The translations under genes and the position numbers were made by a program. DNA of 64,000 nucleotides from Dicaeum eximium (taxonomy: Eukaryota; Chordata; Aves; Passeriformes; Dicaeidae): assembly GCA_013396995.1 (NCBI GenBank), contig VWZP01002576.1:518655-582654 (forward strand), in the 5' to 3' direction. The notes beneath the pieces are model-generated. The model did not search any database and was not told the DNA's origin. It saw nothing but the letters and a program-made list of their open reading frames with translations. Position 1 is the stretch's first letter, and each line of letters opens with the position of its first letter. Positions 49,510 to 62,940 of this stretch are shown here, piece by piece.

Positions 49510-49800
49510 ATTTTAACTTTCGTTTAAAGCCATAAAAATAAGGTTAGAGCTCCTTGATATAATCTTACATCACTAGCAGGAATCCTGTAAATTGGCAAAG
49601 GAAAACAGTAGATTTCTGCCGGTGATTCAGTGGTTGAACAGCTGCTAAGTTCTAACAAATTCCTGAACTGTTACTAATGATGCAGCTGAAGCTGTTTGGT
49701 AGCCTCAGGGTGCTGTTTCTGTGAAACTTCAGAAATATCGCCAAAGAAATTAGAAGACAACAAGAGCAGCATTTACTCTTACTAATACTCAAAATTTTAA

Positions 49801-52800
49801 CTGTTCATTTAAAGTTACATTGAAAAATATTGTCAGGGAATTGATTCCATCAGACTTGATTCCCCACCCCCATACTTTCTTACTTCTTAGATGAGTTACT
49901 GGAAGGCAAAATTTTATAATAAAATATTTATAAATAAATGTTTACAATAAAATAAAACTGTTATCTAAGTGTTTGTGAAGTGGCTTGAAAAACTGCAAAT
50001 TCGAAAACTTCTACAGTCTGTATTATAAGAGGGTTGCTAGATGATTAGAGGACATTATTAGCATAAAAAATATATAGAGAAGGGCAGTGCTACTGAGTGC
50101 ATCACTTAGGTCCTTAGTTCAATCCATCACTTAGGTCCTTAGGTCCAATACCTTACAGCATCTGTGCAAATCGATGCTAATTGCAGAAATCAGGCAGTAA
50201 AAAAATCTGAAAAAATAAAAAGGTATCTATAGGTATTACAGTTTTCAGATTTCACACTCTGGGATTTTTTCTGCAGTTTAGAATTTCAGTTCCATAGGTT
50301 GTGCAGCTTGACTGGGACCTACACGTGTGTTCACATCTTGTGTGTTCCTCCTCTTCTCTCTGCTTTACTTGCAAAACTGAGGTGAAATTAAGTGGCAGTG
50401 GGAATGCAGGAAAAGTTTAAACCTGTGGGATTTTTTGGCTAGGTCAGATGTTGAGATAAGGGTATTTAAAAATTATTGATAAGTGAAGCTGGGCTACACA
50501 GTATGAATTTAGTTTTGCAATGCCTGTGAAAGAGGAAGGTGGGAATTGCTGCCTAGTATTTCACTTAATTTTTTTTAATGAAGGATTTTTATAGCCTAAC
50601 ACTGTTTGACTGGTCAGATCAGAAACATTAATATCCAGATTTGTGATGAGCCTGTTGTTTCATACTGAAAGCAAAAGTGCCCTTTCTGCTTCACTCCTGA
50701 ATGAAGCTGCAGGCTAATTAATTTGTGGATGGATATTGTAAAAACACCAGATTTTTCTGTGAGCTGACTTTATTTTCTAAGTGCTAGAAAAGTAACTCAC
50801 AAATTTGCTGGGATTTTTGGAGAGGTAAATCACCTTGTTGAATGTCTCACTCAGCACCAGAGAACACAGAGGAAGTGTCAAGGATATATGCACAGAGAAA
50901 AGGTGGGAATACTGTAATGGGGAAGAAGTGGGAAGCTATTCAAAGTACTTGTTCTCTGTGTTTAATTTGTTGTATTTTGAGGGTTGTTGGCTCCTGCTGG
51001 TCCAGGAATCCAGAGAATCAAAGAAATGTGCATGCTGCTAGACCAGTAGGGATAGCAGCTGTTTCTTCTCTGGGCACTCCCTCTTTTCTAATAACCTCTC
51101 TTGCAAGTATTTTTGTCCAGTCTCCATTTAATTCTGCTTCTGCTGGGGCATTGTTACTTTTGTCTTTGATCTTCAGATTCCAGCAGTTTGTTTCCTTCTG
51201 CAAATTTTTCACTTACTAACTTGTAAACTTTTGAGAGCAGGTTCTCTGCATGTGTATTGTAGGTATCTGAACTCCAGGTCAGAAGTGTTTATATACTGTT
51301 ATGCTAAAAGTAACATTTCATGCAGAGACATGAAAAAATGCATAATCTAAGTCGTACAATTCTTGGGTAAAGAAAATCAGTAGCTCTCACTTGGGCTTGT
51401 TCTGTAGAAGAATGTAACATACAAAAAGGAAAAAATATCAATAAGGAAATTGATTTTTGTAGAGTCCTCACACTATAAAACCAAGCATTTATTTTCAGTT
51501 TCTTAACATGGAGCTTTGTAAGTACTGGATGCACTGTTTAACTGCTGCGGATTTGAAGTTGCTGGTATAAGGTGTAAGAATTGCCAGTTTAGGATGATGA
51601 CTTTTTAGAGGTTTGAAATTAGGTTTTTTTCCAGTGCTTTTAAAACATGGAGTGCAAATACCAAAGAAGTTCAAAGATCTCTGCAAAACAGGAATGTGTG
51701 TACTTAGAGTAGTAGGTAAATGGTTGAGATTGTAGCCTTTGCTCCTGGTGAGCAAATCTACAAATGGAGGAATACACTTCTCATAGAGGAGCATGATCAG
51801 TGCAGTTGGCCAAGAGAAGCTGTAATAGTATTTCTCCACTGAAGGCTGGCATCAAGAGAGAAGAAAGGAGAATGATTATAGGTGAAGAAATGGGCAAAAA
51901 CTATAAAAAATAATTGTAGGAGAATGAGGAATAAGAAGAATGAAATGGAATATTTTAATATGAAAAAAAAAACTAATTTGCTTATCAGGTTCCAGTTAGA
52001 AAATTGGTTTCCAGTTAGAAAAGAAGAATAAACTGCTGGGCTTCAGCATTAGCAAGAGTAAGACTCCCAATTCCACATGGAAGTGAGTCAGTTGGCACAC
52101 TGAGCTGTCAGCTCCCATTAGTCTCTCCTCCCTTACTGGTGAGTCTGCAGTGAGCCCTTTCAGTTTTTGTAACCTGGCAGAAAAATACCCAGGTTAAGAA
52201 AAAAGAGTGTTGCCAGATGAGTAGGTTGGCATGGTTCAATCCTGGATACAGTGACAGATACAGGAGAGCAGCAGTAAGGAAAGAGTAGGACTGTGACCAC
52301 CACTAGCTAAATTGGCTTAAAGTACCATAGGAGTGCCAGTTGAGAGGCTTTTTACATCTTGAAAAATAATTTTTGACTCCTTTGACAGCAATGTAAAACC
52401 TCAGCCTAATCATCCTGAACTAATTTGTAGCCTGGGAAAAAGTCTTAAGGATGGCATTTTAATTTTTTATGTTCTGGAATCGACTGTTGTATTTGCTAGG
52501 TAAACTTGTCTGAACTTGTTTCCTCTGAAATTATTCTCCCTAAGTTTTCTGTCTGATTGATTCCCATTCCATCTTCTGTTTTTCAAAGTCCTAGCTTTCT
52601 GAACTCACTCATGCACGGATGCACAGCAACTTACTTTTACACTTCTGGAAACAAAATTCCATTAATTTGTCCACTCACTTGAATTGCTCCAAAATTATAT
52701 GCCTTTCTTTTCAACACCTTTTGTACCTTTGTTGTCCTTGTTTCGCTCGGCTTAAGGAAAAGAACTTCATTTGTCTCTTCCCATTAATGCTGAGTGGATG

Positions 52801-54533
52801 AATTTTCTACTCTTAGTGTCCACAAATTTGCGTCACTTTTTAGGTTTACTTCTTAATTTTTCAGCTACATCATGTAACTGAAAGCTTAAGATACACTTTT
52901 TCTGGTTTAGGTTTGGGTTGATTTTTTTTTTAAAACATTTACACATTAAAGGAGGTTTTTACTGCAAAGTGCTATGTATAAGAATATAGTCCATAAAATT
53001 AGAGACTGTGTGAATTTAGGTATTACTTTGAAATATTCATGAGATTCTGAGGCTCAGGAGATTAAGAGGCACTAAGGTGATTTGTCTTGTAGTAGAAAAT
53101 GTATTTTAAGCTGCTTTTGCTTATGGTTGTGCACCTTGTCTACTACAATACAAAAGTATAATTCTACAGTCTCTGGAAGGCAATTTAATTCTACATATTT
53201 CTAACATGTAAGTCTAAATTTGTTTCTCCTACAAATTGGATTAGAACAATAAATGTTTAGAGAAACCGGGGTGTCTGAACAATATAAAAACAGAGTCAAA
53301 CAGAAGGATGTGCAATATTGAGTCAGAAATCTAGAAATGGGACAGTGTTACTTGTTTAATGGGACTCAAGGATCATTCAGAAAGCAGATGAAAATCTCAT
53401 CTCAATACAATACAGAGTGAGAGTGAAGGGCAAGGCAGTGCTAGGGAATGTGTAGGAAGAAATTAAGTTACCACTGGAACAGTTTGGTGTTATTAGGATG
53501 GATTAATATTTTTAATACCAACATTGCTGGTTCTCTGCAAAGGTCCTACAGTATGCATCTGGCATTTAAGGTTAGTTAAAAGCTACAGGGGAGATGCTAC
53601 ATAGAAATATTGCAGGAGTATCCTGTCAAGAATGGTTTCCCGAGCATGACATGACAGCACGGATCTAGGATGGCTCAGTGGCTGCAGTTTGTTTCAGCCA
53701 CAGTTCAGGTACCCAGCTGCTTAAAAATGAAAAAGGAAAATCATTAAATGAAGTTTTGGTGTAATATCTGATCCAGAGTCTGTAGCAAGACTGGTTCAGG
53801 TGCAACACTACAAAACATGCAATGATCAGCAACAAAGAGCACAGAAGTCTTGAATATTTCTGTCCCAGTATAGCCTTTAACTTGCAGTGAAATTTGATCA
53901 AATTTATACTGTGAGTCCTGCTAAATGGTTTCTTTAGTGTCTGTGTCTGCTGAGGAGGCAGGTTTTTAAATTAGTGTGTAGAACAGCAGGGAAGAATGGT
54001 CAAATTAATTATTTAAGGTAGGCCTGATACGTATAGGTCTAATACATACAACATATTCCTCTCATTCTAGGACAGAAGATTACACTTAAAAAACTTAATT
54101 GTCTTATCATATAGGCTCAATTATTATATAGAAAACAAATTATAATTAGTTGATTCTGGTAATGTAGGATTTTAGGAAAAAAAGAGATGAAAAAATTCTG
54201 GTCAGTAATTTAGAAAGTAATTTATTTGGGAATTTTCTAAATAGGTTAACCAGTCCTTTATTTTGGCAAGTCTCTAGTCATGTACCTCGTGATCCCAGTA
54301 CCTTCTGAGCAGAGGATGATGTTTTTTGGCTGTACCACAGTCTCATTTCTATATGTGAGGTGTCAGAACCTATACTTGCTTGTGAGAGAGGGAGTTCTGA
54401 AACATGGCCCACATACAAAACTGGTAGTTTGTTACTTATGCATGGCATCTGACTTGTCTTGGGCAGGGGGGAAAAATATGCAAGTTTTACTGCAGATTCC
54501 AGAAGATGCTTTTTATTAAAAATGTGGCTTTAT
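49801..54533. other. AT-rich intronic sequence
   Basis: No exon or interspersed repeat recognised, apart from the 25-bp duplication at 50101-50150 and a short repeat of TTCCAGTTAGAAAA at about 51990-52022. Confidence 0.55.
50101..50150 (+). repeat. 25-bp tandem duplication
   Basis: ATCACTTAGGTCCTTAG occurs at 50101-50117 and 50126-50142 with a 25-base period. The last eight bases of each unit differ slightly. Confidence 0.9.
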
Positions 54534-54609
54534 TTAGTGGGGGGGTATTGGTTTGGGGTAGTTTTTTGTTTTTCTTTGGGGGTTTTTGTTTGGTTTTTTT
54601 TTTTTTTAA
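54534..54609 (+). repeat. G/T-rich tract with G-quadruplex potential
   Basis: T and G only for most of 75 bases. G runs of 7 (54539-54545), 4 (54555-54558) and 5 (54578-54582) could supply four G3 stacks if the first run splits, though the last loop is long. A T run follows to 54608. Confidence 0.85.
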
Positions 54610-55529
54610 TTTAACAAGTTTTAGGACAGTTCTTTAACTATATTATAAATGTAGATTGCTGAAATACAAATTTCTTTTGCAAACTGGTGGCTAACAGGTA
54701 TTTTTATTGCAATTTGGTATCTTTTTTCAGAGTGTAAGGGGTGTTTTTTTAAAGCACTAGGAATACCTTCAAAACTAAATTTTTGTTACTGCTGATGTGT
54801 CCTCTGTTTTCAGTAATAAGTATTTGTAATCTGGTCATTAAACCTAGCAGAATAAAATCTTGTATACAAAGTAGAATATCATAAGAAACTGACTTCATAT
54901 TGATACATTATGAAAAATAAGTGGTTCTTATTTGTCAAAATCTGGATGAGAAATACTGATATTAAGGTATGTGATTAATTCCCAAAGCCCAAAAGGTGAA
55001 TATCTTCAAACATGAAGTTGGTTTAATTTTCTTTGACACTTACTCCAGCTTCAGTTTCTTTTTTTCTTTTTTCCCCCCCAAGAACTATGATGAATAATTA
55101 AAACAAGACTTGTATATGTTTGAATTATTCTAGGTAATTACACTGGAAAATTATATGTCTATATTTTAAAAAAAGGTCAAATTATCATGCACTTCTGTTA
55201 TTCTGGAATGGGTACAAGAAACTGAAGTGTGTTGCATCATTTTCACGATTTACTAAGAATCCACTAATCTTTCATATCTCAAGTTGCTAAGATTAAAGGA
55301 CTCGATTAAAAAATTAAAATCTGTTGCATGTATATTTTTACGTAATATTTGCAGATGTCAGAAGTATTTTTGCAGCTTGAGACTACTATCTTAAAAGGCT
55401 TTTAAAAATGTTTTTAATGCTAAATTTATGTTACGTAGAAACAAAATAATGATACAAACTTCCGTGCTCAGCTCCTGAGTGACACCACGAATAAATTTCC
55501 AGGGCTGTCAGGAGTCAGAAAGCTGCCTT
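54610..55529. other. AT-rich intronic sequence
   Basis: Nothing recognised. Confidence 0.5.
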
Positions 55530-55960
55530 TTGTCAGTTTGTGAGCAAACCTGTGCTTTGCTGCCTGATGCTCTGCAGTGAAGGACACCTCAGAGCACACC
55601 CACCTGTGCCTGCTGTGTGCAGCTCAGGCAGCTGCAGCAGCCAGGAGGCTCTGCCTTTGCTGCTTGTGGCAGGGAAGCTCACTGGCCATCCACCCACCGC
55701 GGTAGCCACAGGTGTGGGCTGCGTCTCACAGAAGGAGGAGGGAGTGGGGTGAGTGGTCAGGAGTGCCCAGCAGTGGTGTGGCTCCCTGGGGAAGAGGGAC
55801 TCCCTGAGTGCTCCTCGAAGGCCCTCTGTGCCGGTCCCTGCCAGGCAGCGCCGGTTCTCGCTGCTCTCTGTGGAAAACAAGGCTTGGCCGGTCTCTGAAA
55901 GCTGAAAAGGAGGCTCAGTAAATAGCAGAGAAAGCCCTTTCCCTAGCAACAGCCCGAGCC
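55530..55960. other. GC-rich pocket
   Basis: About 430 bases rich in CAG/CTG, CCACC and GGGAG words with overlapping open frames on both strands (138 codons on the minus strand). No family resemblance in any frame, no poly(A) or LTR-type terminal signature. Probably composition-driven openness. Confidence 0.45.
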
Positions 55961-58900
55961 TTCGGACAGAAGGTCATATGATTGACATATTTGTCCCCTA
56001 AAGAGAATGCACACAATTAGTTTTTTCATTTCTCTGTATTTTTAAGCTGTGTGAAAGTGGGTTTTAGCAGCCACACTAGAAGAGACTGGCCAGTTGGAAT
56101 ACCGTCACCCTCTTCTTCTGGACTTCATCAGCTCTGAGAGTTCAAGAACTGGGGGGCAACATCTGTGGTGTTTATGGAAGAGCTAAATTCGTATTTTAAA
56201 CAGTATTTAAGCATTGGTGTTAGAGTACCAGTAAAGTGCACGAGACGCACGTGGTGTTGGATTTAACACAGCTATGGGCTGCTTGTAAGCAGTTGGAAGG
56301 AACTGTGCCCCTTTAGTACTCATTCACTTTTTAGCAGCTGTTGAAAATTACTGCAAGTATGTACTCAGTGCGTATCTCCTTTTAAACTTCCAATATTCTG
56401 TTTTCTTAGTTGGATTAGAAATGTAAGACTTAAATTGGTTGAGTTTTTGGGCATCTTAGGTTTAAAACAATACTGTTTCTCTAGATGGTAGCTTTTATAT
56501 AAAGTTTTGAATGAAACAGTCATTACATGCCTCAACTGTAGAGGTTGTGTGTGTGCAGAAAACAGTCATTTTGAAATAAAACCCTTAATGCAAGTATTTT
56601 ACAAAAGGGAGTGCAGGTGAAATGCAGAAACTATTTTTTATATCACGCGCTGTCATGATTTCTGTTGAAAATATGGGTAGAGCAGTAAGTGTGACAATTG
56701 GAGAAGCTGTTGGAAGACCATTGCTTCCTGAATACTTTTATTTTACAACTGGAAAAGCCTAAACATTCATGGGTGTAGTCCATTTTGTAATAAAGTAGTT
56801 TATTTTAATTAGTCAATGTTACATTTTCAGGACATCTCATGCTGAAGATAAAAATGTCTTAGAAATTACTACTGCAGCTTGAATTCCCATGTGGTAGTGT
56901 GCAGCCCTGAATCCTGTGTTTAATGAAACACGTGAGAGAAGAGACACTTGAAAGACATGTACTAATTCACAGCAACAGTCTTTGTGCTCCCTGTCACCAG
57001 CAGTGAGTTTTCTTCTGGTGCTCTAAAGAGAGACTTCTCACATTCTTTCTTGGTTACTAAATTTGATATGAAATGTCATTTTTCTTTTTTTTTAAATTAT
57101 TTCTGGGTGGGAACAGATTCAAAACATACTGGACATGTTTTCCATATGAAAGCATGCAGTTGTATCTCAGTGCCATTTTTAAAATGAAAGGCTTTGTTTA
57201 TGTAGTAAACAATTAGCGTAGCCGGAAAGAAAACTATGTAGCATTGGGATCTGTTGAGTTTGCAACAAAATGGTAGTTTTGAAATCCTTAAATGGGGTTC
57301 TCCCTGTCTCCAGTCCCATCTTGCCTCCCATGTCCCCACCCACTTCAGTATTTGAGTTAGGTGTCTTTGCAGTTCAAAGGAATTTACAGCTATTTGGAGT
57401 GCAGAAACTCAAACTTTGAATAGAGACTTCCTAGGATGACAGAGGGAAAATAAATGTTACAGGTGAGGCTGCACTTAACTGTAAATATTTTAATTAATCA
57501 TTCCATTGATATATTTCTAACAACTGCCTCTAATTTGTACCTCTTAGAACAACCATCATAGATTGTTTTTGTAGCATATGTTAGTTAAATTGTTTTTATA
57601 ATTTACTTTAAACTCAGGATGGGTTAATGAATTTGTCCTGATAGAAGTGGAATGTGTCAACAGTGTCTGAGTGTTCTGTCACTGTTCAGTCTGTTCCAAA
57701 GGCTACAGCTGGAATAAAGACTTGCATAATACAGGTCGTGCTTGCATTCTGCTCTCTTCAGATTCCTAGGATGCTGATGGAACTCAGGATGTTGCTGGCA
57801 GAGCCATGTGTGGGAAATTTGTACGAGAGGCTTGCCTGGTACTATCTCATTCAGTGTGCTTATAGTTTAACTGCTGTTTGCAGAATTGAACTAACCAGTG
57901 AGGAGGAATTTGGAATGTCTAGCATTCAAAACTAGAAATACCAACAGTAAAGTGTTCAGCTCTTAAAGTTTTTAAGCTGGGCTTGCACATTGCTAAAAAT
58001 AGGTCTAATGCTTTAGATTGCATGGATGCCTTTAGATTGATAGGTATTTTGTTTGAATCTTAATACAAATATCAGCAGATGTCTATGCTGGTAAATAAAT
58101 CTGAACACATCTCAGTATTATTCTGCCATTTAAAAACATTTTAGAATGTACTGTAGTTTTTTTTTTCCTTTAGAATTTTTTGGGGTTTAGTGTGTATATG
58201 TGTGTCATGAAAGATGCATTCCTGTTATGGAGCTTTATGAATTGCTGAAGCTCTCCAGTGTGGATTCTTATCACAGATTTTGATAAAAACATTAAAACAG
58301 GTGTGCAAGGGAAATAGGAATGACAATTAAAAAAACAAAAAAAAAGACAAAGCAGAAAGCAAGTTCTGAAATGAAGTGTTGTTGAGGGACTGATTTAGCC
58401 TATCCAGGTGACCTTTTTTTTTCCTTCAAAGCCAAAAACCCTGTGATTCAAATATGAGCCCACCACATTTGTCCTAAAGAAATTGCGACCTGTTAAAGTC
58501 AAGCAAAATTCCCCCCACCCCAGTGTGCTACCAGCTAGTATGTAGGGGGTATAGATGGTGAAGCAAACTTTTAAGTTCCACTGATGTTGTATTTCAGTCT
58601 GGCTTGTAAAACACACTATGTGGCAGTTTTCTGTACCTTATCTATGTTTTCTTTGTGCAGAAATGGAAAGTGGGAGAGGGAGGGCATCAGGGCTCTCAAA
58701 AGTATTACTGGTAAGCCAAGTATCATGATTAAAAAGTGATGCATCAGATAAGGTGATGGGAAGTGTAAAAAGATAGGCTGCCTTTTCCCCCTAGTGTATC
58801 TTTAACATTATGACCAATGAATTTGTCAAGTGAAACAGCACAAGTCTTCTTTGCATATCATTTGAACTGAGAGCTTGCTTTGAAGAAGATAAGCAGGCTG

Positions 58901-59924
58901 TGTTGCCCAGAAGAAATAATGATGCTAATTTATCTTTGCCTGTCCTCATAGCCATAGCAGTGTGTGTCAGTGTTGAAAAGGAAACAGAGAAATAACTGAG
59001 CTGTAGTTTTACCACCTGTTCAGTGCCATAGGATTGTCAATGACATACAGGACTCTGAGAAATATGGCTGGCCTGGAAGTCTTCGTTGTAAAAGTATTTG
59101 GGAAGGTTTCCCCTGATATCAGAACAGCTGCCAAACTGTGACAGAAAAGACCTCTTCGACCAATTCCCCTCAGAACAAACAAAGCTATGGTGTTGGATTT
59201 CTGCTCCATCACCCTCAGAAGTGCATAATCAAGGATGAGAAAGTCTGTTACATATGTTTACTAGCAAATTCTAACTATCAATGTTTACATTCTGAGCATG
59301 GGAAACTTGAAGGTCTCTGCCAGATTTTTTTCAGGGAAAGGGAGGATGAGATATTTTCTTTAATACTGAGTAATAGAGTTATTTACCAGAACTAAAAGCC
59401 TTTACAGAAGTAAAATCTAATCTCTTCCACTAGGTAATTAATAGTTGAGGTACTCCCATTCAGCGTCTTATAAAAAAGCTCTTTTCTTTGTCTTTTACAT
59501 CTAGTTACCTGTCATCTTGTCTAGAATTTTGTTGCCATAGATACATCACTTTCAACAACTTAGATATGAAAAAAAAAGTTCTTCCAAACATGGATATTGT
59601 GTATATACTTCAGCATCAAAAATTCCAATGTGTTTTAGCCTTCGGAGTATATTTTACAATATATTGATGCCTGAGAACTGTTTTTGTGTTTAATACCTGT
59701 ATGTCTAGGAATTTGTAGTATAATGTTTGTAAGGTTTTTTTGTTTATAAATTATGAATGGAAGGTTTTTGTCTCTGAATGGAGACATTCATGTGTAAAGA
59801 CTGTTTGACTGGCGCATGGTATGTTAGGAATACTTACTGATCTACAAGTGAATTGCAGTGGAAGATTTTTCTTTGTCAGGGAGATAAAAGCATTCTAGAG
59901 CCAGAGAGTCCAGCCAATGTCACA
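55961..59924. other. AT-rich intronic sequence
   Basis: No firm feature. A strong acceptor-like site (CTTGCATTCTGCTCTCTTCAG, AG at 57760-57761) precedes 58 codons open in the QKI phase up to TAG at 57933-57935, with AATAAA at 58094-58099. This is described as a finding only. Confidence 0.5.
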
Positions 59925-60790
59925 GTGCAAGCCTCCAAGCTGCAGCTGTTGGGCTGTAGAGCAGCTGGGGACTGCGGGAAGGCAGGGTGACAGGCCCCTG
60001 AGGAGCAGCACTGCCTCCTGCTAAGTAGGAGAAGATCAATGACAGTAAAATAGTTCAGTGGTGCTATTGCGTTTTACCAAAATTTCTCTTAATTCTATTA
60101 AATCAGTAAATTAAATAAAAAAAAATCAGATGGCTTTTACTGTGCAGATAGGCAGTCTAAAGAATAATTAAAGTCTTCATATTTAATGTGTGTATTTCCA
60201 GGTGGTAGAAAAGTTATGTTTATTTTATGTGGCAATTTTAAATTACTTTTCTGTTTGAGGAAGAGTTTTAAGTACTTATTCTTGTTCATTGGTATAGTGC
60301 TCTTCCATAATTGCCAAGTCCTCTGCCCTTCTGCTTGGAGTGCGTGTAAAATTATTTATTGCCTTAGCTGCATTCTGAGAAATGTAGTGTGTTCTTAGAA
60401 GAATTTTCTCTACTCGAAGTGAATGTGTAGAAGGGTGCATGGACTTGGACAAAATGTTTGGTAGCTGGAAGAGCTCTTTCCAAGGGTGGCAGGAGAGCAG
60501 CTGGTGAGAGCTGCTGTTCAGCCAGCAGTGGTGTGGAGCAGGCGGGGAGGCAGCTCTGCAGGGAGGTTGCCAAGGTGCTTGGGAGGCAAGTGATCTTTAG
60601 TGCTGTCACACTGCTGAGACCTTGGTCATTCTTTCCATGAGCCTGGTGGGACAGGCCTGCTGTACTTGGCAGGGGAAGATGGAGACTGGTTTTTGGCATT
60701 CCTGTTCCTGGCTGATCTGGCCGTCGTTTTGCTTCACCACCATTTTCTCTTCCCACTTGCTGCTCCTGCTCTGAGCCTGAAAGGACAGCA
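59925..60790. other. Two GC-rich pockets separated by AT-rich sequence
   Basis: GC-rich stretches at about 59925-60020 and 60470-60790, rich in CAGCTG, GGCAGG and GGAGGCAG words, flank an AT-rich stretch. Frames are open on both strands in the second pocket, without recognisable homology. Confidence 0.4.
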
Positions 60791-62519
60791 CTGGAACACC
60801 TTATAAAGAAGTGGTCCCCAAAGCCAGACTTCTCTGCATTTTGTGCAAAATAATAAAACTGTCTGCTGAAGCTAGGCTGTCAGTGAAAGTCACTAACATC
60901 ACCTAAATATGAGGATCTATTTGTTATGAATGTGGGGGAAAAAAACGTGTATCTATTATATTTTCCAAAGCAGTTACTTTAAAAGAAAATGAACCATTAT
61001 ATGGGGAAAGCACCTATGTTTGTAGAGATGTGTTGAAAGCTTTCCCTTCCAGCCCTGGTAATAATGAAAATCAGAGAACATTTTGAGGCTTATGTGCGTG
61101 AGACTGTAAGGCTCAAGAAGCTCTGTCGGAATAAGGTATCCCACAGAGGCTATGACACAAGTGAGTGGATTGTTTGGTTTCTGAATTACCTGAGCTGCAG
61201 TGATGTTCCTTTAGGGCCTGGCAGCTGTATGGCAGGGCAGTGTGGCCACTGGCTGTCTCCACAGGTCTAACTTATGGATCTCTGCTCATCCTAAACACTG
61301 CTACTTGATCCTTCTCTTAAATATTATCTTTCTTTCCTTCTCTGCTGTAATTTGTTACAGGCTTCTCAGAGCTGGCTTCTCAGAATCTAACAGCCCACCT
61401 TTCACCTTTGAAAACTGTTGTCATCTGCTGAAGTCCTTCATTGACATTGCACAATGAAGGCATTAGCCTTTGGAGTCTGCATGCCTGTCTGTCTTCCACC
61501 TGGATAACAAATGTAGCTAGTGGATGTATGTTTTGTTTACAGAAGCAGAAATAAGCAGATAAAGTGTATGACAGTCCTCACGTACACTGTATGCACATGA
61601 GAATCAGAGGCATTTCAGTGCCTAAAAATAAAGGATTTTCTGAAGGTTCTGGAATATCTGAGGTTGGAGTATGGTTTGGACACTGATAATGAGAAGAATT
61701 CATTGGAGTGTTTTATCCAAGTTCCCCATTTCATGACATAAAACAAGCTCTTACTAATAGCAGTTATATAATAAATTACATTCTTTTTTTTGTGAAACTG
61801 TTGGTATTGTCCAAAGTAGGGGAGACGGTTGTGGTTTTAACTGGGCATTTGTATGGTCAGCACTGTTCTGTTTAGTTTGAAATTATGTTTTTTTAGGAAA
61901 TGTTTCCCAGAGACTTCATGTAGGTGGCACTTGTTGTGTTTTGAGCCTTGCAACTATTAATCCTGCACTGATAAAGATTAGAAAGCAAGTTATTTAAAAT
62001 TATAATACTCACAGGCACTTGGTCTCCTTTAGGTCTATTTATTGCTAGCACAGGTAGAGTTGAGCTACTGTGAGGAGTTACAGGCTGTGTGTTTGCAGAA
62101 CAGCACCCAGTGGTGTGTGTGCACAGTTGGCTTTGTTAGGATTTACTGCTTCCATCTCCTCCCTATTTGTATTCAGTGAGCATTTGCAAGTAGTTACTTA
62201 CATTTAAGGAATTACGTTTCAAGATACCATGTACAGCTTTATTTTTTTTTAATCTGCATGTTATATTGTACATGATAAATACAAGGAAAGCACGGGAGAT
62301 TTAAGAGGATGAGAGGTTTGAGTCAATCACTTGAGCTTCAACTTAGTAATGCAAATCTGGTTTTAAGTGACCTTATTGATGTTTGCTCAAAGTAGCTTCC
62401 TTTCGGTACAAATGACTGAGCTTTGTTGCAGCTATTGTACAGGTAATGTCCTGTCCCTTTAGAGATTGCCTTTGTATCCCTGATGCAACCTCTCTTTGCT
62501 TTAACAGAGAGTGCCTGCA
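60791..62519. other. AT-rich intronic sequence
   Basis: Nothing recognised. A short direct repeat GGCTTCTCAGA occurs at about 61360-61384. Confidence 0.5.
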
Positions 62520-62940
62520 GGAATGCCTGGAGCTAGGATAGATCTCGTGTGCCTCATTTGATCAGCTGTCAGCAAAGAATCGAGAGGATAGGGCAGGGAA
62601 AAACATGTGCCCCTTGCTCTGATGCAGCTCCTGGAAATTGGAGGGGTTGGCTATTGGTGAAGGATGTTCAAGTGGAGAGTGCTTGGTACCAGAGAGTGAA
62701 GGACATGACAGTGTGTCCCAAAGGGTCCTGGCCGCTTCTGTGCCTTCACCATGAGAGTGTAGGATGTGAGGGGGTGGCAGGTTTTGAGCAGCCCCGGCAG
62801 GGTGGGGGGGTGGGTGGTGGCACAGTGCTGTGCACCCCTGTCCTGCAGAGATGGCATTGTGCAACAAACAGTGCCATCTTCTGGGAGGAGCCGGAACCAT
62901 GACCTTGTGGCCAGCGTCACATGTGCTTTTAAAGTGGTGG
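62520..62940. other. GC-rich pocket
   Basis: About 420 bases of high GC with several G runs. Frames are open on both strands and mutually overlapping (117 and 112 codons), a sign of composition rather than coding. It contains the strongest G-quadruplex motif in the window. Confidence 0.45.
62800..62814 (+). other. Strong G-quadruplex motif (one-base loops)
   Basis: GGG-T-GGGGGGG-T-GGG provides four G3 runs with loops of 1, 1 and 1, the most stable class of intramolecular quadruplex. It lies on the QKI sense strand, so it could form in the pre-mRNA as well as in DNA. Confidence 0.85.

Larger units (their letters stand above)
47690..49800. promoter_or_regulatory. Conserved-element-like cluster in intron 4
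   Basis: For about 2.1 kb the sequence loses the monotone AT-rich texture and shows composition and motif variety typical of vertebrate non-coding elements. Examples are ATTACTCCT-free runs with AATTAATTTCATT, TAAATTACGG, GCTTATTAAGGC, GGCAAAGGAAAACAG and a YY1-like palindrome at 49491-49509. CpGs reappear (for example 48065-48120 and 49180-49250). Developmental genes such as QKI commonly carry intronic enhancers, but neither conservation nor activity can be judged from this sequence alone. Confidence 0.35.

Noticed and set aside
55533..55949. 138-codon minus-strand frame in a GC-rich pocket
   Set aside because: The opposite strand is also open and the composition is repetitive; no homology recognised.
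57780..57815. LMELRMLL reading that recalls QLMELAIL of the next QKI exon
   Set aside because: The residues around it (no EGEDSLKKMQ before, no NGTYRDANIK after) do not match Quaking; coincidental similarity.
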